Shown in pieces: positions 6,724-15,046 of a stretch of DNA of 28,057 nucleotides. The translations under genes were made by a program, and so were the position numbers. Every line of letters starts with the position of its first letter. Within the stretch, counting starts at the first letter, position 1. The stretch is from Acidimicrobiia bacterium (GTDB lineage: Bacteria; Actinomycetota; Acidimicrobiia; Spongiisociales; SHLN01), in NCBI GenBank assembly GCA_013043085.1, contig JABDOU010000283.1, forward strand, positions 1 to 28,057. The letters run 5' to 3'. The notes below the pieces were generated by a model. It was not told the origin of the DNA, did not search any database, and worked only from the letters and a program-made list of their open reading frames with translations.

Positions 6724-9700
6724 GAGTGATACTCCTGCAGGCTGGCGACCGAAACAACGCCCTCGGAGCCGGCCTCGATGCTCTCTACTGCAGCTCGAGC
6801 TCCTGCCAACGTGGTCACCGATGGAATCTCGGCCCGCTGTGAGGCTTGTCGAATCAATCGGCCATCACCGCGGGCGCGACGCCCTCGCGGTGTGTTGATG
6901 ACGAGGTCCACCTTGTCCTCGGCAATGAGGCGAACCGGATCCCATGGTCCGTCCCCGACCTTGTCCACAGCCACCGAGGCCACACTGTGCTGTGCCAGGT
7001 ATTCGGCGGTCCCGTAGGTCGCCAGAATCCGAAAGCCCATGTTGGCGAAACGGCGGGCCACCTCGACACCCTCGGCTTTATCTCGATCGGACAGCGAGAT
7101 GAATACGGTCCCAGACGTTGGCAGCGCCTGGCCGGTCGCCATGAACGCCTTGGCATACGCCGTTGGCGTGTCGCTCGCAATCCCCATGACCTCACCGGTT
7201 GCTCTCATCTCGGGACCGAGAACACTGTCTTCGCCCGGGAACCGGTTCCAGGGAAGCACCGCCTCTTTGACTGCTACAAACCCGAGGTCGGTAGGAGCAT
7301 CTCGCAGCAACCCCTCGATCCGCAGCTCCTCGAGCGAAGACCCCATCATCACTCTCGCGGCCACCTTGGCAAGAGGTACGCCTGTCGCCTTCGAAATAAA
7401 CGGCACTGTTCGTGAACCGCGGGGGTTGGCTTCGAGCACGACCACTTCGTTGCCCCGAACGGCAAATTGAATGTTGATGAGGCCCCTGACATCGAGGCCG
7501 GCGGCGAGATCGTGGGTATACATCCGCATCAGCTTCTGGGCTTCGTCCGAAATAGTGGGTGGAGGCACGACACACGCCGAATCCCCCGAGTGGACGCCGG
7601 CTTCCTCGACATGCTCCATGACCCCACCGACATAGAGTTCGGCGCCGTCGAAAACAGCATCAACGTCGACTTCAACGGCTGCTTCCAGAAATCGATCGAT
7701 CAGGAGCGGCGCCTTGCTGAGATCAACCGAGCCATCTCCAGATGCCGACAGATTCTCGACATACGCCGTGAGCTCTTCGACTGAGTAGATCACGCGCATG
7801 GCTCTCCCGCCGAGAACGTAGGAGGGGCGTACCATGACCGGAAAGCCGATCGTATCTACGATCTCTTCGGCCTCCAGAACCGATGAAGCAATGCCGTTTG
7901 GAGGCTGCGGAACACCCAGTTCCCGACACAGTGCGTCAAATCGTTTCCGATCCTCCGCCGCATCAATCGCATCGGGCTGAGTACCGGCGATGGGGACATC
8001 GTATTCGGCGAGAGCTGCGGCCAGGTTGAGGGGCGTCTGTCCCCCCAGCTGAACCACCACGCCGATTGGTTGCTCCTGGTCGATGACAGCGAGAACGTCC
8101 TCAATATGCAGCGGCTCGAAATAAAGGCGGTCGGACGTGTCGTAGTCGGTTGAGACCGTCTCCGGATTGCAGTTGACCATCACCGTTTCGTACCCAGCGT
8201 CGCGAAGAGCCAACGAGGCGTGGACACAGCAATAGTCGAATTCGATCCCCTGGCCGATCCGATTCGGGCCCGATCCGAGCACGATTACGGTGTTGTTGCC
8301 GGCATCGGGCGCCTCGTTTTCCTCTTCATACGTACTGTAGAAATAGGGCGTCGCCGCCTCGAATTCGGCTGCGCACGTATCCACGGTCTTGTACGTGACC
8401 TGAATCCCTGCCTGGCGGCGCAGCTTCCGTATCTCGCCGGCGGTCGAATCCCAGATGCGGGCCAATTGATCGTCACTGAAGCCGAACCGCTTCGCACTGC
8501 GGATCTCCTGTACTCCCGGCTGCGAGATCTCGAGCTCACGGCGCAGCTCGACGATCGCCGCAATTTGATCCACGAACCACGGGTCAATCGCGGTTGCCGA
8601 AGCCACATCGGCGACGGATGCCCCCCGCCGGAGAACCTCTGCGATTTGAAACAATCGATCGGGCGTGGGGACTTCGACGGCGTCCATGAGCTCAGCTCGC
8701 GTCATCGTCTCCCAGCGAGATTCCATTGCAGTCGCAACCAGCCCTGAATGTCCGGTTTCGAGACTTCGAACTGCTTTCTGGAGGGCTTCGGGAAAGGTGC
8801 GGCCGATCGACATGACCTCTCCAACACTTTGCATAGAGGTCGTCAACACTCCGTCCGCCGACGGGAACTTCGCGAAATCGAATCGTGGAATCTTTACTAC
8901 GACGTAGTCGAGCGCCGGCTCAAAAGATGCGGGAGTTGCCAGCGTTATGTCGTTTGGGATCTCGTCGAGGGTGTATCCAACGGCCAGCAGCGCCGCAATC
9001 TTTGCAATCGGAAAACCGGTGGCTTTCGAAGCCAGAGCTGACGAACGCGACACCCGGGGGTTCATTTCGATGATCACTCTCCGACCGGTGGCCGGATCGA
9101 CGGCAAACTGCACATTTGAGCCACCGGTCTGCACCCCAATCACAGACAGGCACAGGATCGCCTCATCACGCATCAGCTGGTATTCACGGTCAGACAGTGT
9201 CTGAATCGGAGCGACCGTCACAGAATCTCCGGTGTGGACACCCATGGGATCGAGATTCTCAATTGAACAGACGACTACGGCATTGTTCGCCGAATCGCGC
9301 ATCACCTCCAGCTCGAACTCTTTCCACCCATACAAGGATTCCTCGATGAGAACCTCGGAAATGGGTGACGTCGCCAGTCCGTGCCCGACAACAGCCTTGA
9401 ATTCTTCCAAATCATATGCGAGACCTGTCCCTCCACCTCCAAGGATGAACGACGGTCTGACCATGACCGGGAAACCGATGCTTTCTGCCGCCTCGATCGC
9501 CTCGCTCAGGGACCTCGCATACTCGGCCCGTGCAGTGGCGATGCCCGCGTCTTCCATCGCGGTTTTGAACTTTCCTCGATCTTCGGCCATGTCGATCGCC
9601 GCCAGAGGGGCACCGATTACCTCGACGCCGTACTTCTCGAGAACACCCATCGCTCCCAGAGCAGTGGTCGCATTGAGTGCCGTCTGGCCTCCGAGCGTGG

Positions 9701-9962
9701 GAAGCACGGCATCCGGCCGTTCCTTCTCGATGATCTTGGCGATCACCTCCGGAGTAATCGGTTCGATGTAGGTGGCATCGGCGAACTCGGGATCGGTCAT
9801 GATGGTTGCCGGATTCGAATTGACGAGAACGACCCGGTATCCCTCTGCCCGGAGAGCTTTGGTTGCCTGTGAACCTGAGTAGTCGAACTCACAGGCCTGG
9901 CCGATGATGATTGGCCCCGACCCGATCACCAGGATCGAGGAGATATCGTTGCGCCTTGGCAT
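6720..9962 (-). CDS. carB: Carbamoyl-phosphate synthase large subunit
   Basis: CarB makes carbamoyl phosphate from bicarbonate, two ATP and ammonia channelled from CarA, feeding both pyrimidine and arginine synthesis. At 1080 residues it is full length. It has two homologous ATP-grasp halves: the first opens SSILVIGSGPIIIGQACEFD (8-27) with a PTLGGQTALN segment, and the second opens TVIVLGSGPNRIGQGIEFDY with VQLGGQTPLN. The C-terminal 130 or so residues form the MGS-like allosteric domain (VFISLSDRDKAEGVEVARRF, DLVINTPRGR), where UMP or ornithine bind in known homologues. The ATG start overlaps the carA TGA by one base, and the end overlaps pyrD by 4 bases. No truncation or frameshift is seen. 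Confidence 0.98.
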   Translation of the reverse strand: MPRRNDISSILVIGSGPIIIGQACEFDYSGSQATKALRAEGYRVVLVNSNPATIMTDPEFADATYIEPITPEVIAKIIEKERPDAVLPTLGGQTALNATTALGAMGVLEKYGVEVIGAPLAAIDMAEDRGKFKTAMEDAGIATARAEYARSLSEAIEAAESIGFPVMVRPSFILGGGGTGLAYDLEEFKAVVGHGLATSPISEVLIEESLYGWKEFELEVMRDSANNAVVVCSIENLDPMGVHTGDSVTVAPIQTLSDREYQLMRDEAILCLSVIGVQTGGSNVQFAVDPATGRRVIIEMNPRVSRSSALASKATGFPIAKIAALLAVGYTLDEIPNDITLATPASFEPALDYVVVKIPRFDFAKFPSADGVLTTSMQSVGEVMSIGRTFPEALQKAVRSLETGHSGLVATAMESRWETMTRAELMDAVEVPTPDRLFQIAEVLRRGASVADVASATAIDPWFVDQIAAIVELRRELEISQPGVQEIRSAKRFGFSDDQLARIWDSTAGEIRKLRRQAGIQVTYKTVDTCAAEFEAATPYFYSTYEEENEAPDAGNNTVIVLGSGPNRIGQGIEFDYCCVHASLALRDAGYETVMVNCNPETVSTDYDTSDRLYFEPLHIEDVLAVIDQEQPIGVVVQLGGQTPLNLAAALAEYDVPIAGTQPDAIDAAEDRKRFDALCRELGVPQPPNGIASSVLEAEEIVDTIGFPVMVRPSYVLGGRAMRVIYSVEELTAYVENLSASGDGSVDLSKAPLLIDRFLEAAVEVDVDAVFDGAELYVGGVMEHVEEAGVHSGDSACVVPPPTISDEAQKLMRMYTHDLAAGLDVRGLINIQFAVRGNEVVVLEANPRGSRTVPFISKATGVPLAKVAARVMMGSSLEELRIEGLLRDAPTDLGFVAVKEAVLPWNRFPGEDSVLGPEMRATGEVMGIASDTPTAYAKAFMATGQALPTSGTVFISLSDRDKAEGVEVARRFANMGFRILATYGTAEYLAQHSVASVAVDKVGDGPWDPVRLIAEDKVDLVINTPRGRRARGDGRLIRQASQRAEIPSVTTLAGARAAVESIEAGSEGVVSVASLQEYHS

Positions 9963-11113
9963 CAGGCGAGCCCCATGGCCGATGCAAACTGGTCGAACAA
10001 GCCAACCGCATCGTGTGGTCCGGGTGCGGCTTCAGGGTGGTATTGAACCCCAAATGCAGGAACATCGAGACAAGCGAATCCTTCGATGGTTCCATCGTTC
10101 AGGTTTTGGTGAGTAGAAGCAACGACCCCGAAATCAGATGAGACGCGGGTCGGAAGCAGATCGGGCGTCGGCACCCCGGACCTGACCGGCGCCGTCTGGT
10201 CGGTGAGAGACCACAAATCGACGGCAAATCCGTGATTCTGAGCCGTGATGGCAACCCTCCCGGTTTCCAGGTTTCGCACCGGATGGTTGCCGCCGTGATG
10301 CCCGAAGGCCAGTTTGTAGGTGCGTGCACCCAACGCCAAACCGAGAACTTGCAGCCCGAGACATATGCCAAAAACGGGCACCTGACCAAGAAGACCCCGC
10401 AGCGTTTCAACCGGAGCCTTCAAAGGTTCAGGGTCTCCAGGACCATTGCTGACGAATACTCCCGTTGGTTGGAGTGCAAGGATTTCGCCAGCCGTAGTGG
10501 CCGCGGGTACCACGTGGACTTCGTGCCCTCGCCGGACGAGTTGGGAGATGATATCGCGCTTGATTCCAAGGTCGATCGCCACCACCCTCCCGATAGGAGT
10601 CTCAGTCGGTGACACCATATAGGGCTCAAGCGTGCTGACGCCGCTGGCAAGATCGCATCCTTCCATCCGGGGAGCCTGGGCCGCAAGTTCAACCAGTTCA
10701 GCCCGGTCGCAATCAACCCCAACAGCGACCGGCATGGCTCCTCGATCGCGGAGATGGCGTGTGAGCCGGCGGGTATCGATGCTGCCAATCCCCACGATGC
10801 CGTGGCGACCGAGATACTCACCAAGCCCACCTTCGGCTCTCCAATTGGAGTGAAGCCGAGCCATCGATCGCATCACAAACGCCGACGCATAGGGAGCTTC
10901 TGCCTGCTCGTCGGCGTTGGCAACGCCGTAGTTTCCGATGTGGGACGCCGTCATGACGACAACCTGGCCCGCATACGACGGATCGCTCAGGATCTCCTGG
11001 TACCCGGTCATGGATGTGTTGAACACGGCTTCGCCGGTTGCCACACCATCAGCTCCAACCGATTCGCCGACGAACTCCTGGCCGTCTGCTGTGACAAGCA
11101 CTGCAGGCTTCAT
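9962..11113 (-). CDS. carA: Carbamoyl-phosphate synthase small subunit (glutamine amidotransferase)
   Basis: CarA hydrolyses glutamine and delivers ammonia to CarB. It is 383 residues. The N-terminal CPSase small-chain domain (1-150) contains FNTSMTGYQEILSDPSY (31-47). The class I amidotransferase domain has its nucleophile in GICLGLQVLG (C251) and the His-Glu pair in QYHPEAAPGP (H359, E361), so the triad is complete. The ATG at 11113 is preceded by a G-rich ribosome binding site (GGGGGGAA, about 6-7 bases upstream). A 31-codon ORF ends across this start codon with a 4-base ATGA overlap. Confidence 0.98.
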   Translation of the reverse strand: MKPAVLVTADGQEFVGESVGADGVATGEAVFNTSMTGYQEILSDPSYAGQVVVMTASHIGNYGVANADEQAEAPYASAFVMRSMARLHSNWRAEGGLGEYLGRHGIVGIGSIDTRRLTRHLRDRGAMPVAVGVDCDRAELVELAAQAPRMEGCDLASGVSTLEPYMVSPTETPIGRVVAIDLGIKRDIISQLVRRGHEVHVVPAATTAGEILALQPTGVFVSNGPGDPEPLKAPVETLRGLLGQVPVFGICLGLQVLGLALGARTYKLAFGHHGGNHPVRNLETGRVAITAQNHGFAVDLWSLTDQTAPVRSGVPTPDLLPTRVSSDFGVVASTHQNLNDGTIEGFACLDVPAFGVQYHPEAAPGPHDAVGLFDQFASAMGLA

Positions 11114-11205
11114 GGATGTTCCCCCCGCGTGATACCACCAGTGATCGAAAGCCCCCGTGCGAAGGGCTGAGGCACCTGAATACCCACAAGCGAATCAACG
11201 TTCAT
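11110..11205 (-). CDS. 31-residue hypothetical ORF bridging pyrC and carA
   Basis: The 88-base gap between pyrC and carA is filled by one ORF. Its ATG overlaps the pyrC stop (ATGA) and its TGA overlaps the carA start (ATGA), so both junctions are the 4-base overlaps typical of coupled genes in this operon. GGAAGG lies about 9 bases upstream of its ATG. The product starts MNVDSLVGIQVPQPFARG and ends RGEHP. I recognise no family; it has no membrane segment or obvious motif. It may be a real small protein, or may only carry ribosomes from pyrC to carA. In mycobacteria a larger membrane protein gene (the Rv1382 position) sits here, so it could also be a remnant. Function unknown. Confidence 0.5.
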   Translation of the reverse strand: MNVDSLVGIQVPQPFARGLSITGGITRGEHP

Positions 11206-12479
11206 GTCAGCTGGCCTTCCGAGGACGTTGTTCGACCCATCGAAACTGTCAGCCTCACTTTTCCCGTGAGCGTCAATCCGGTGTATGGCGAGTTTGTGGA
11301 TTTCGAGGCATAGGTGCCGGGGATCCATCTGGCATTCGGGTCAAAGACGACGAGATTCGCAAGCTCGCCATGTGTTGGATACCTACCGTGGTTCGCCATG
11401 CGGGCGATTCCTGCCGGACCCGTCGACATCCACGAGAAAAACTCCGCGGCGTCGGGTTGGAGCACGGTATTCACCACCGCTGCTGCTGTCTCCAAGCCGA
11501 TGACCCCGTTAGCAGCCTCCTCAAAAGGGACCTCTTTATCAGCCGTGACATGCGGGGCGTGATCGGTGGCAACGACGTCAATCACACCGTGACGCAGACC
11601 TTCGATGAGTCCCTGGCGATCCGATTCGGTGCGTAGTGGAGGATGCATCTTGAATGCGGGATCGGTCCCGGCCTCGATTTCTTTGTCGGTGAACATCAGA
11701 TGGTGGGGAGTTACCTCAGCCGTTACCGGGACCCCTCGCAACCGGGCGTCGGCGATCAACTCGACGGATCGTGCCGATGAAAGGTGCTGGAAATGAACGG
11801 GCCGATCGGTCATCTCGGAAAGCGCTATGTCGCGAGCGACCACGATGTCCTCGGACGCCGGAGGAATTCCGCGGATTCCCAACAGGGACGAAACAGATCC
11901 TTCGTGCATATGCCCGCCCCTCGAAAGGCCTTTGTCTTCACAGTGTTGGGAAACGACACCGCCAAGGTCGCCGATGTACTCGAGCGCCTGACGCATGAGG
12001 CCGCTATCGGCGACCGGATCACCATCATCGGTGAAGATTCGGCTACCTGCTTCCCACAGTTCGTCGAGGTGGGCAAGCTCGTTGCCCTGTCGTCCCAGCG
12101 TTACTGCTCCCGCCGGCTGAACCTCTATCAAGCCAACCTCGCGTCCACGAGCAGCCACGAGCCGGGCGATGTGGCCCGAATCGATCGCAGGCATCGTGTT
12201 CGGCATCGCTACCACTGCTGTATACCCACCGAGGGCCGCTGCTTGCGAACCGGATTTGATGTCTTCTTTGTACTCGTGACCCGGTTCTCGCAGATGGGTA
12301 TGGATATCGACGAAGCCGGGACCGACCCAGCATCCGGTTGCATCGAATTCGGGGTACAGGGCATCGTTCGACAACGCCGGACCGATTGACACAATCCGGC
12401 CATTTTCGATCAATATATCGACGGTCTGCCCGCCGTCCGGTGACAACACCAGGCCTCTCCGGAGCAGAAGATCAGTCAC
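11202..12479 (-). CDS. pyrC: Dihydroorotase
   Basis: PyrC cyclises carbamoyl-aspartate to dihydroorotate, the third pyrimidine step. It is about 425 residues from GTG 12479, matching class I enzymes. Metal-binding motifs are complete: DIHTHLREPG (58-67), an Asp-rich FTDDGDP (149-155), SQHCED and HFQHLSSARS for the central histidines, and ATDHAPH (304-310) with the catalytic Asp. The end, GKVRLTVSMGRTTSSEGQL, is the usual C-terminal beta strand. The start is uncertain: GTG 12479 overlaps pyrB by 8 bases, while TTG 12494 or GTG 12488 would add a few residues; no good ribosome binding site separates them. Confidence 0.96.
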   Translation of the reverse strand: MTDLLLRRGLVLSPDGGQTVDILIENGRIVSIGPALSNDALYPEFDATGCWVGPGFVDIHTHLREPGHEYKEDIKSGSQAAALGGYTAVVAMPNTMPAIDSGHIARLVAARGREVGLIEVQPAGAVTLGRQGNELAHLDELWEAGSRIFTDDGDPVADSGLMRQALEYIGDLGGVVSQHCEDKGLSRGGHMHEGSVSSLLGIRGIPPASEDIVVARDIALSEMTDRPVHFQHLSSARSVELIADARLRGVPVTAEVTPHHLMFTDKEIEAGTDPAFKMHPPLRTESDRQGLIEGLRHGVIDVVATDHAPHVTADKEVPFEEAANGVIGLETAAAVVNTVLQPDAAEFFSWMSTGPAGIARMANHGRYPTHGELANLVVFDPNARWIPGTYASKSTNSPYTGLTLTGKVRLTVSMGRTTSSEGQLT

Positions 12480-13386
12480 GGTCGGCACCGGCAAGCGTCA
12501 TCATCACAGCCATCCGAACTGCTACTCCATTCCGCACCTGGCTGAGCACCAGCGACCGGTCTGCCTCGGCAACACCGTGTGCGATCTCGACCCCACGATT
12601 CATAGGCCCGGGATGCAAGACGACAGAATCTCCGGACATGCGCGCATATCGCTCATCAGTGAGACCGAATCGGCTCACGTACTCGGGGAGCGATGGCACA
12701 ACCTGGTCACCCCCGCGCTCGGCCTGGATCCGCAGGAGATAAAGAACATCAGTCGACTCGATAACGTCGTCGATGTGGTGAGCCACCCTGACCGGCCATT
12801 CATCGAGGGTCGGCGGCAGAAGGGTGGGCGGTGCAACAAGAGTCACGTCGGCACCGAGGGCCGTCATGGCGAACACGTTGGAACGAGCAACCCTGCTGTG
12901 CCTGATATCTCCCACGATCGCGACCGTCAACCCGTCCAATTTGCCGAATCGCTTGCGCAAGGTCAGCACATCAAGCAGCGCTTGTGTCGGATGCTGGTTG
13001 GTACCGTCTCCGGCATTGATGACCGGGACGTCGACCCATTCGCTGATGCGGTGCGCCGCACCGACGGCGTGGTGCCTGACAACCATCAGGTCGGCTCCCA
13101 GTGCCTCGAGCGTCAGGGCCGTATCGCGCAAACTTTCGCCCTTCGTCATTGAGGATCCTTGCGATCCGAAGGTCATTGTGTCAGCAGAAAGCGCCTTGGC
13201 AGCTCGTTCGAAGCTCAGGCGGGTTCGGGTGGAGTTCTCAAAGAACAACAACCCCACGGTCTTGCCCCGCAACGTCGGCACTTTCGGAATCGGCCGCTCG
13301 AGCACCTCAGCCATCTCGTCCGCCATGTTCAAGATCCACGTCAACTCGGTAGCCGTCATATGTTCAGTTGAGAGCAGATGCCTCAT
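12472..13386 (-). CDS. pyrB: Aspartate carbamoyltransferase catalytic subunit
   Basis: PyrB joins carbamoyl phosphate and aspartate, the committed pyrimidine step. From ATG 13386 it is 304 residues. It has the carbamoyl-phosphate loop FFENSTRTRLSFE (48-60), HPTQALLDVLT (132-142) and the aspartate-binding HPGPMNRGVEI (258-268). No regulatory subunit gene (pyrI) is present, so control is probably through PyrR rather than allostery. ATG 13386 was chosen because it gives a 4-base ATGA overlap with pyrR and has GGAG 8 bases upstream; a GTG at 13404 is in frame but less likely. Confidence 0.97.
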   Translation of the reverse strand: MRHLLSTEHMTATELTWILNMADEMAEVLERPIPKVPTLRGKTVGLLFFENSTRTRLSFERAAKALSADTMTFGSQGSSMTKGESLRDTALTLEALGADLMVVRHHAVGAAHRISEWVDVPVINAGDGTNQHPTQALLDVLTLRKRFGKLDGLTVAIVGDIRHSRVARSNVFAMTALGADVTLVAPPTLLPPTLDEWPVRVAHHIDDVIESTDVLYLLRIQAERGGDQVVPSLPEYVSRFGLTDERYARMSGDSVVLHPGPMNRGVEIAHGVAEADRSLVLSQVRNGVAVRMAVMMTLAGADRD

Positions 13387-13949
13387 GACAACCGCTCCAG
13401 CCACACGCCCTCGGTTCCGTCGGTTTCTTCGAGCTGAACTGTGACCCGCTCACCGACGGCCGTGGGAAGATTCTTGCCAACGTAATCCGCGCGGATCGGG
13501 AGTTGTCGATGGCCTCGATCAACCAGAACAGCCAATTGGACGGTGGAAGGTCGGCCGAGGTCGGCGAGCGCATCCAGGGCAGCCCTGATGGTTCGGCCGG
13601 TGAACAACACATCGTCGACGAGAATCACGGTTCGACCATCGAGGTCTACCGGTACCTCTGTCGGCCCAAGCCGCGTTGTGGGACGATGGTCGAGGTCGTC
13701 TCTGTACAGTCCCACGTCTACCGATCCGACCGGTACCTCGGTGTTGTCGTGCTCTCTGATCGCTGATGCGATGCGACGCGCCAGCGGTACCCCTCGTGTC
13801 GGGATGCCCAACAACACCACTTGATCGAGGTAGGGATGTTGTTCTCGAATCTCATGCGAGATCCTGCGCAAGGCCCGCCTGATGTCGTCATCGGTCAGAA
13901 GAAGCGGCGCCTCGCGGATGCGGGCTGTTTCGAGGCCGGGTTCGATCAC
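13383..13949 (-). CDS. pyrR: PyrR, pyrimidine operon RNA-binding regulator / uracil phosphoribosyltransferase
   Basis: PyrR binds pyr leader RNA when UMP is plentiful and lowers operon expression; family members also convert uracil and PRPP to UMP. It is 188 residues with the PRPP-binding motif VILVDDVLFTGRT (108-120) and the conserved segment GIPTRGVPLARRIA (48-61) near the N-terminus. It is the first gene of the pyrimidine block. The start is GTG 13949 with AGGA 4-5 bases upstream. That ribosome binding site sits directly after a hairpin resembling the PyrR-binding loop, so the protein probably represses its own translation and, by coupling, that of pyrB onward. Confidence 0.96.
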   Translation of the reverse strand: MIEPGLETARIREAPLLLTDDDIRRALRRISHEIREQHPYLDQVVLLGIPTRGVPLARRIASAIREHDNTEVPVGSVDVGLYRDDLDHRPTTRLGPTEVPVDLDGRTVILVDDVLFTGRTIRAALDALADLGRPSTVQLAVLVDRGHRQLPIRADYVGKNLPTAVGERVTVQLEETDGTEGVWLERLS

Positions 13950-13950
13950 A

Positions 13951-13977
13951 GTTTCCTTTCCGGCCTCACGGGACCGG
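13951..13977 (-). promoter_or_regulatory. Candidate PyrR-binding hairpin abutting the pyrR ribosome binding site
   Basis: Read on the minus strand, 13962-13975 gives GGUCCCGUGAGGCC. This fits the PyrR binding-loop consensus ARUCCNGNGAGGYU at all but the first and last base. It forms a stem (CCGG/CCGG, then CC/GG around a CGUGA loop, with one U bulge) spanning 13960-13977. The next bases, 13951-13959, are the pyrR ribosome binding site (AAAGGAAAC), so bound PyrR should block initiation. No intrinsic terminator is visible between nusB and pyrR, which favours translational repression, as reported for Mycobacterium smegmatis, over attenuation. The 115-base gap also holds an 18-codon ORF (MGVENQLWAIV...) without a ribosome binding site. 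Confidence 0.75.
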
Positions 13978-14064
13978 TCTTAAAGGTTCAGGCGAGAATA
14001 GCGAACGATGGCCCATAGTTGGTTTTCAACACCCATGATCGCGAAAGATTTGCGGGCTGCGACA

Positions 14065-14418
14065 TTACGGACGGGTGGAACGAGCGATTGCCGCGAGCAC
14101 CCCGTTGACGAACGATCCCGACTGTTCGGTCGAGTACCGCTTTGCGAGTTCCACAGCCTCGTTGATGACGACACCCGTCGGCGTTTCAGGCCGTGACGTC
14201 AATTCAAAAACCGCCAGACGAAGTATCGATGCGTCGACCGCGGCCATGCGCTGTATCGACCAATTCTTGGAAGCGCCTTCTATGAGCCGATCGATGTCTT
14301 CCACGTGATCAAGCACGCCTGCGACCAGTTGGCCTACCCGACCGTCTGGAATCTCTGTCGAGTTCCGTGCATGCCGCTCGTACAAGGCCAAAAATGCCTT
14401 CTCGCGTGGTTCACTCAT
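14065..14418 (-). CDS. nusB: Transcription antitermination factor NusB
   Basis: NusB pairs with NusE (S10) on boxA RNA to support rRNA antitermination. It is 117 residues, slightly short but complete. It starts MSEPREKAFLALYERHAR and ends with the conserved C-terminal helices: PTGVVINEAVELAKRYSTEQ (80-99), then SGSFVNGVLAAIAR. The ATG overlaps the efp stop by 4 bases (ATGA). efp-nusB followed by pyrR is the streptomycete-type order. Confidence 0.96.
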   Translation of the reverse strand: MSEPREKAFLALYERHARNSTEIPDGRVGQLVAGVLDHVEDIDRLIEGASKNWSIQRMAAVDASILRLAVFELTSRPETPTGVVINEAVELAKRYSTEQSGSFVNGVLAAIARSTRP

Positions 14419-14975
14419 GAGATACGGGTCATGTACTCCCCGGTACGCGTGTCAACCTTGATGGTGTCGCCAATGTCGACAAACAGCGGAGCCTGCACCA
14501 CCAATCCGGTCGACAATGTGACGGGTTTCGTGGCACCCGAGACTCGATCTCCTTTGACGCCGGGTTCTGTATGCGTCACTTCTAACTCCACCGACGTAGG
14601 TAGATCGACAGAAAGCGGGATTCCGTCATAGACCGGTAATTGGACGGTGGCACCGTCGTTGAGGTATGCCGCAGCCTCCCCAACCTGTTCGACGCTCAAC
14701 GCGAACTGGGAGTACGTCTCGAGATCCATGAAATGAAAGTCGGTCCCCGACCGATATAAGAACTGATGATCACGCCGATCAATAACCGCCTGTTTGACAT
14801 CCTCCCCGGCGCGAAATGTCTTGTCGACGACAGCCCCCGAATTGAGATTCTTGAGCTTCATCCTCACAAAGGCCTTGCCTTTTCCGGGCTTGACGTGCTG
14901 ATAATCGACGATCTGGAACAGACCTTCCGGGAGGTCTAGAGACTGACCTGGTCGAACATCATTGGTGGATGCCAT
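14415..14975 (-). CDS. efp: Elongation factor P
   Basis: EF-P binds stalled ribosomes and eases peptide-bond formation at consecutive prolines. It is 186 residues with three domains: the N-terminal KOW-like domain carries the tip loop HVKPGKGKAFVR, with Lys32 at the position modified or functional in other bacteria; a central OB domain follows; and the C-terminal OB domain contains GVKGDRVSGATKPVTLSTG and ends DTRTGEYMTRI. The start is ATG 14975 with AAAGGGGA just upstream. It begins a new translation unit 71 bases after leuA and overlaps nusB. Confidence 0.97.
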   Translation of the reverse strand: MASTNDVRPGQSLDLPEGLFQIVDYQHVKPGKGKAFVRMKLKNLNSGAVVDKTFRAGEDVKQAVIDRRDHQFLYRSGTDFHFMDLETYSQFALSVEQVGEAAAYLNDGATVQLPVYDGIPLSVDLPTSVELEVTHTEPGVKGDRVSGATKPVTLSTGLVVQAPLFVDIGDTIKVDTRTGEYMTRIS

Positions 14976-14994
14976 GATTTCCCCTTTGAAAAAA

Positions 14995-15020
14995 GGTTTG
15001 AGAGCTGGGTTTGAGAACTG
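14995..15020 (-). repeat. Perfectly adjacent tandem 13-mer upstream of efp
   Basis: Two copies of a 13-base unit (minus strand CAGYTCTCAAACC) lie head to tail at 15008-15020 and 14995-15007, differing at one base. They sit 20-45 bases upstream of the efp ATG in the leuA-efp gap, followed by a T run and a small CCTTT/AAAGG hairpin that reaches the ribosome binding site. It could be an operator or a chance duplication; no known factor site is recognised. Confidence 0.6.
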
Positions 15021-15046
15021 GTGTGCGAGCCGGAGTGTAAAGCGTT

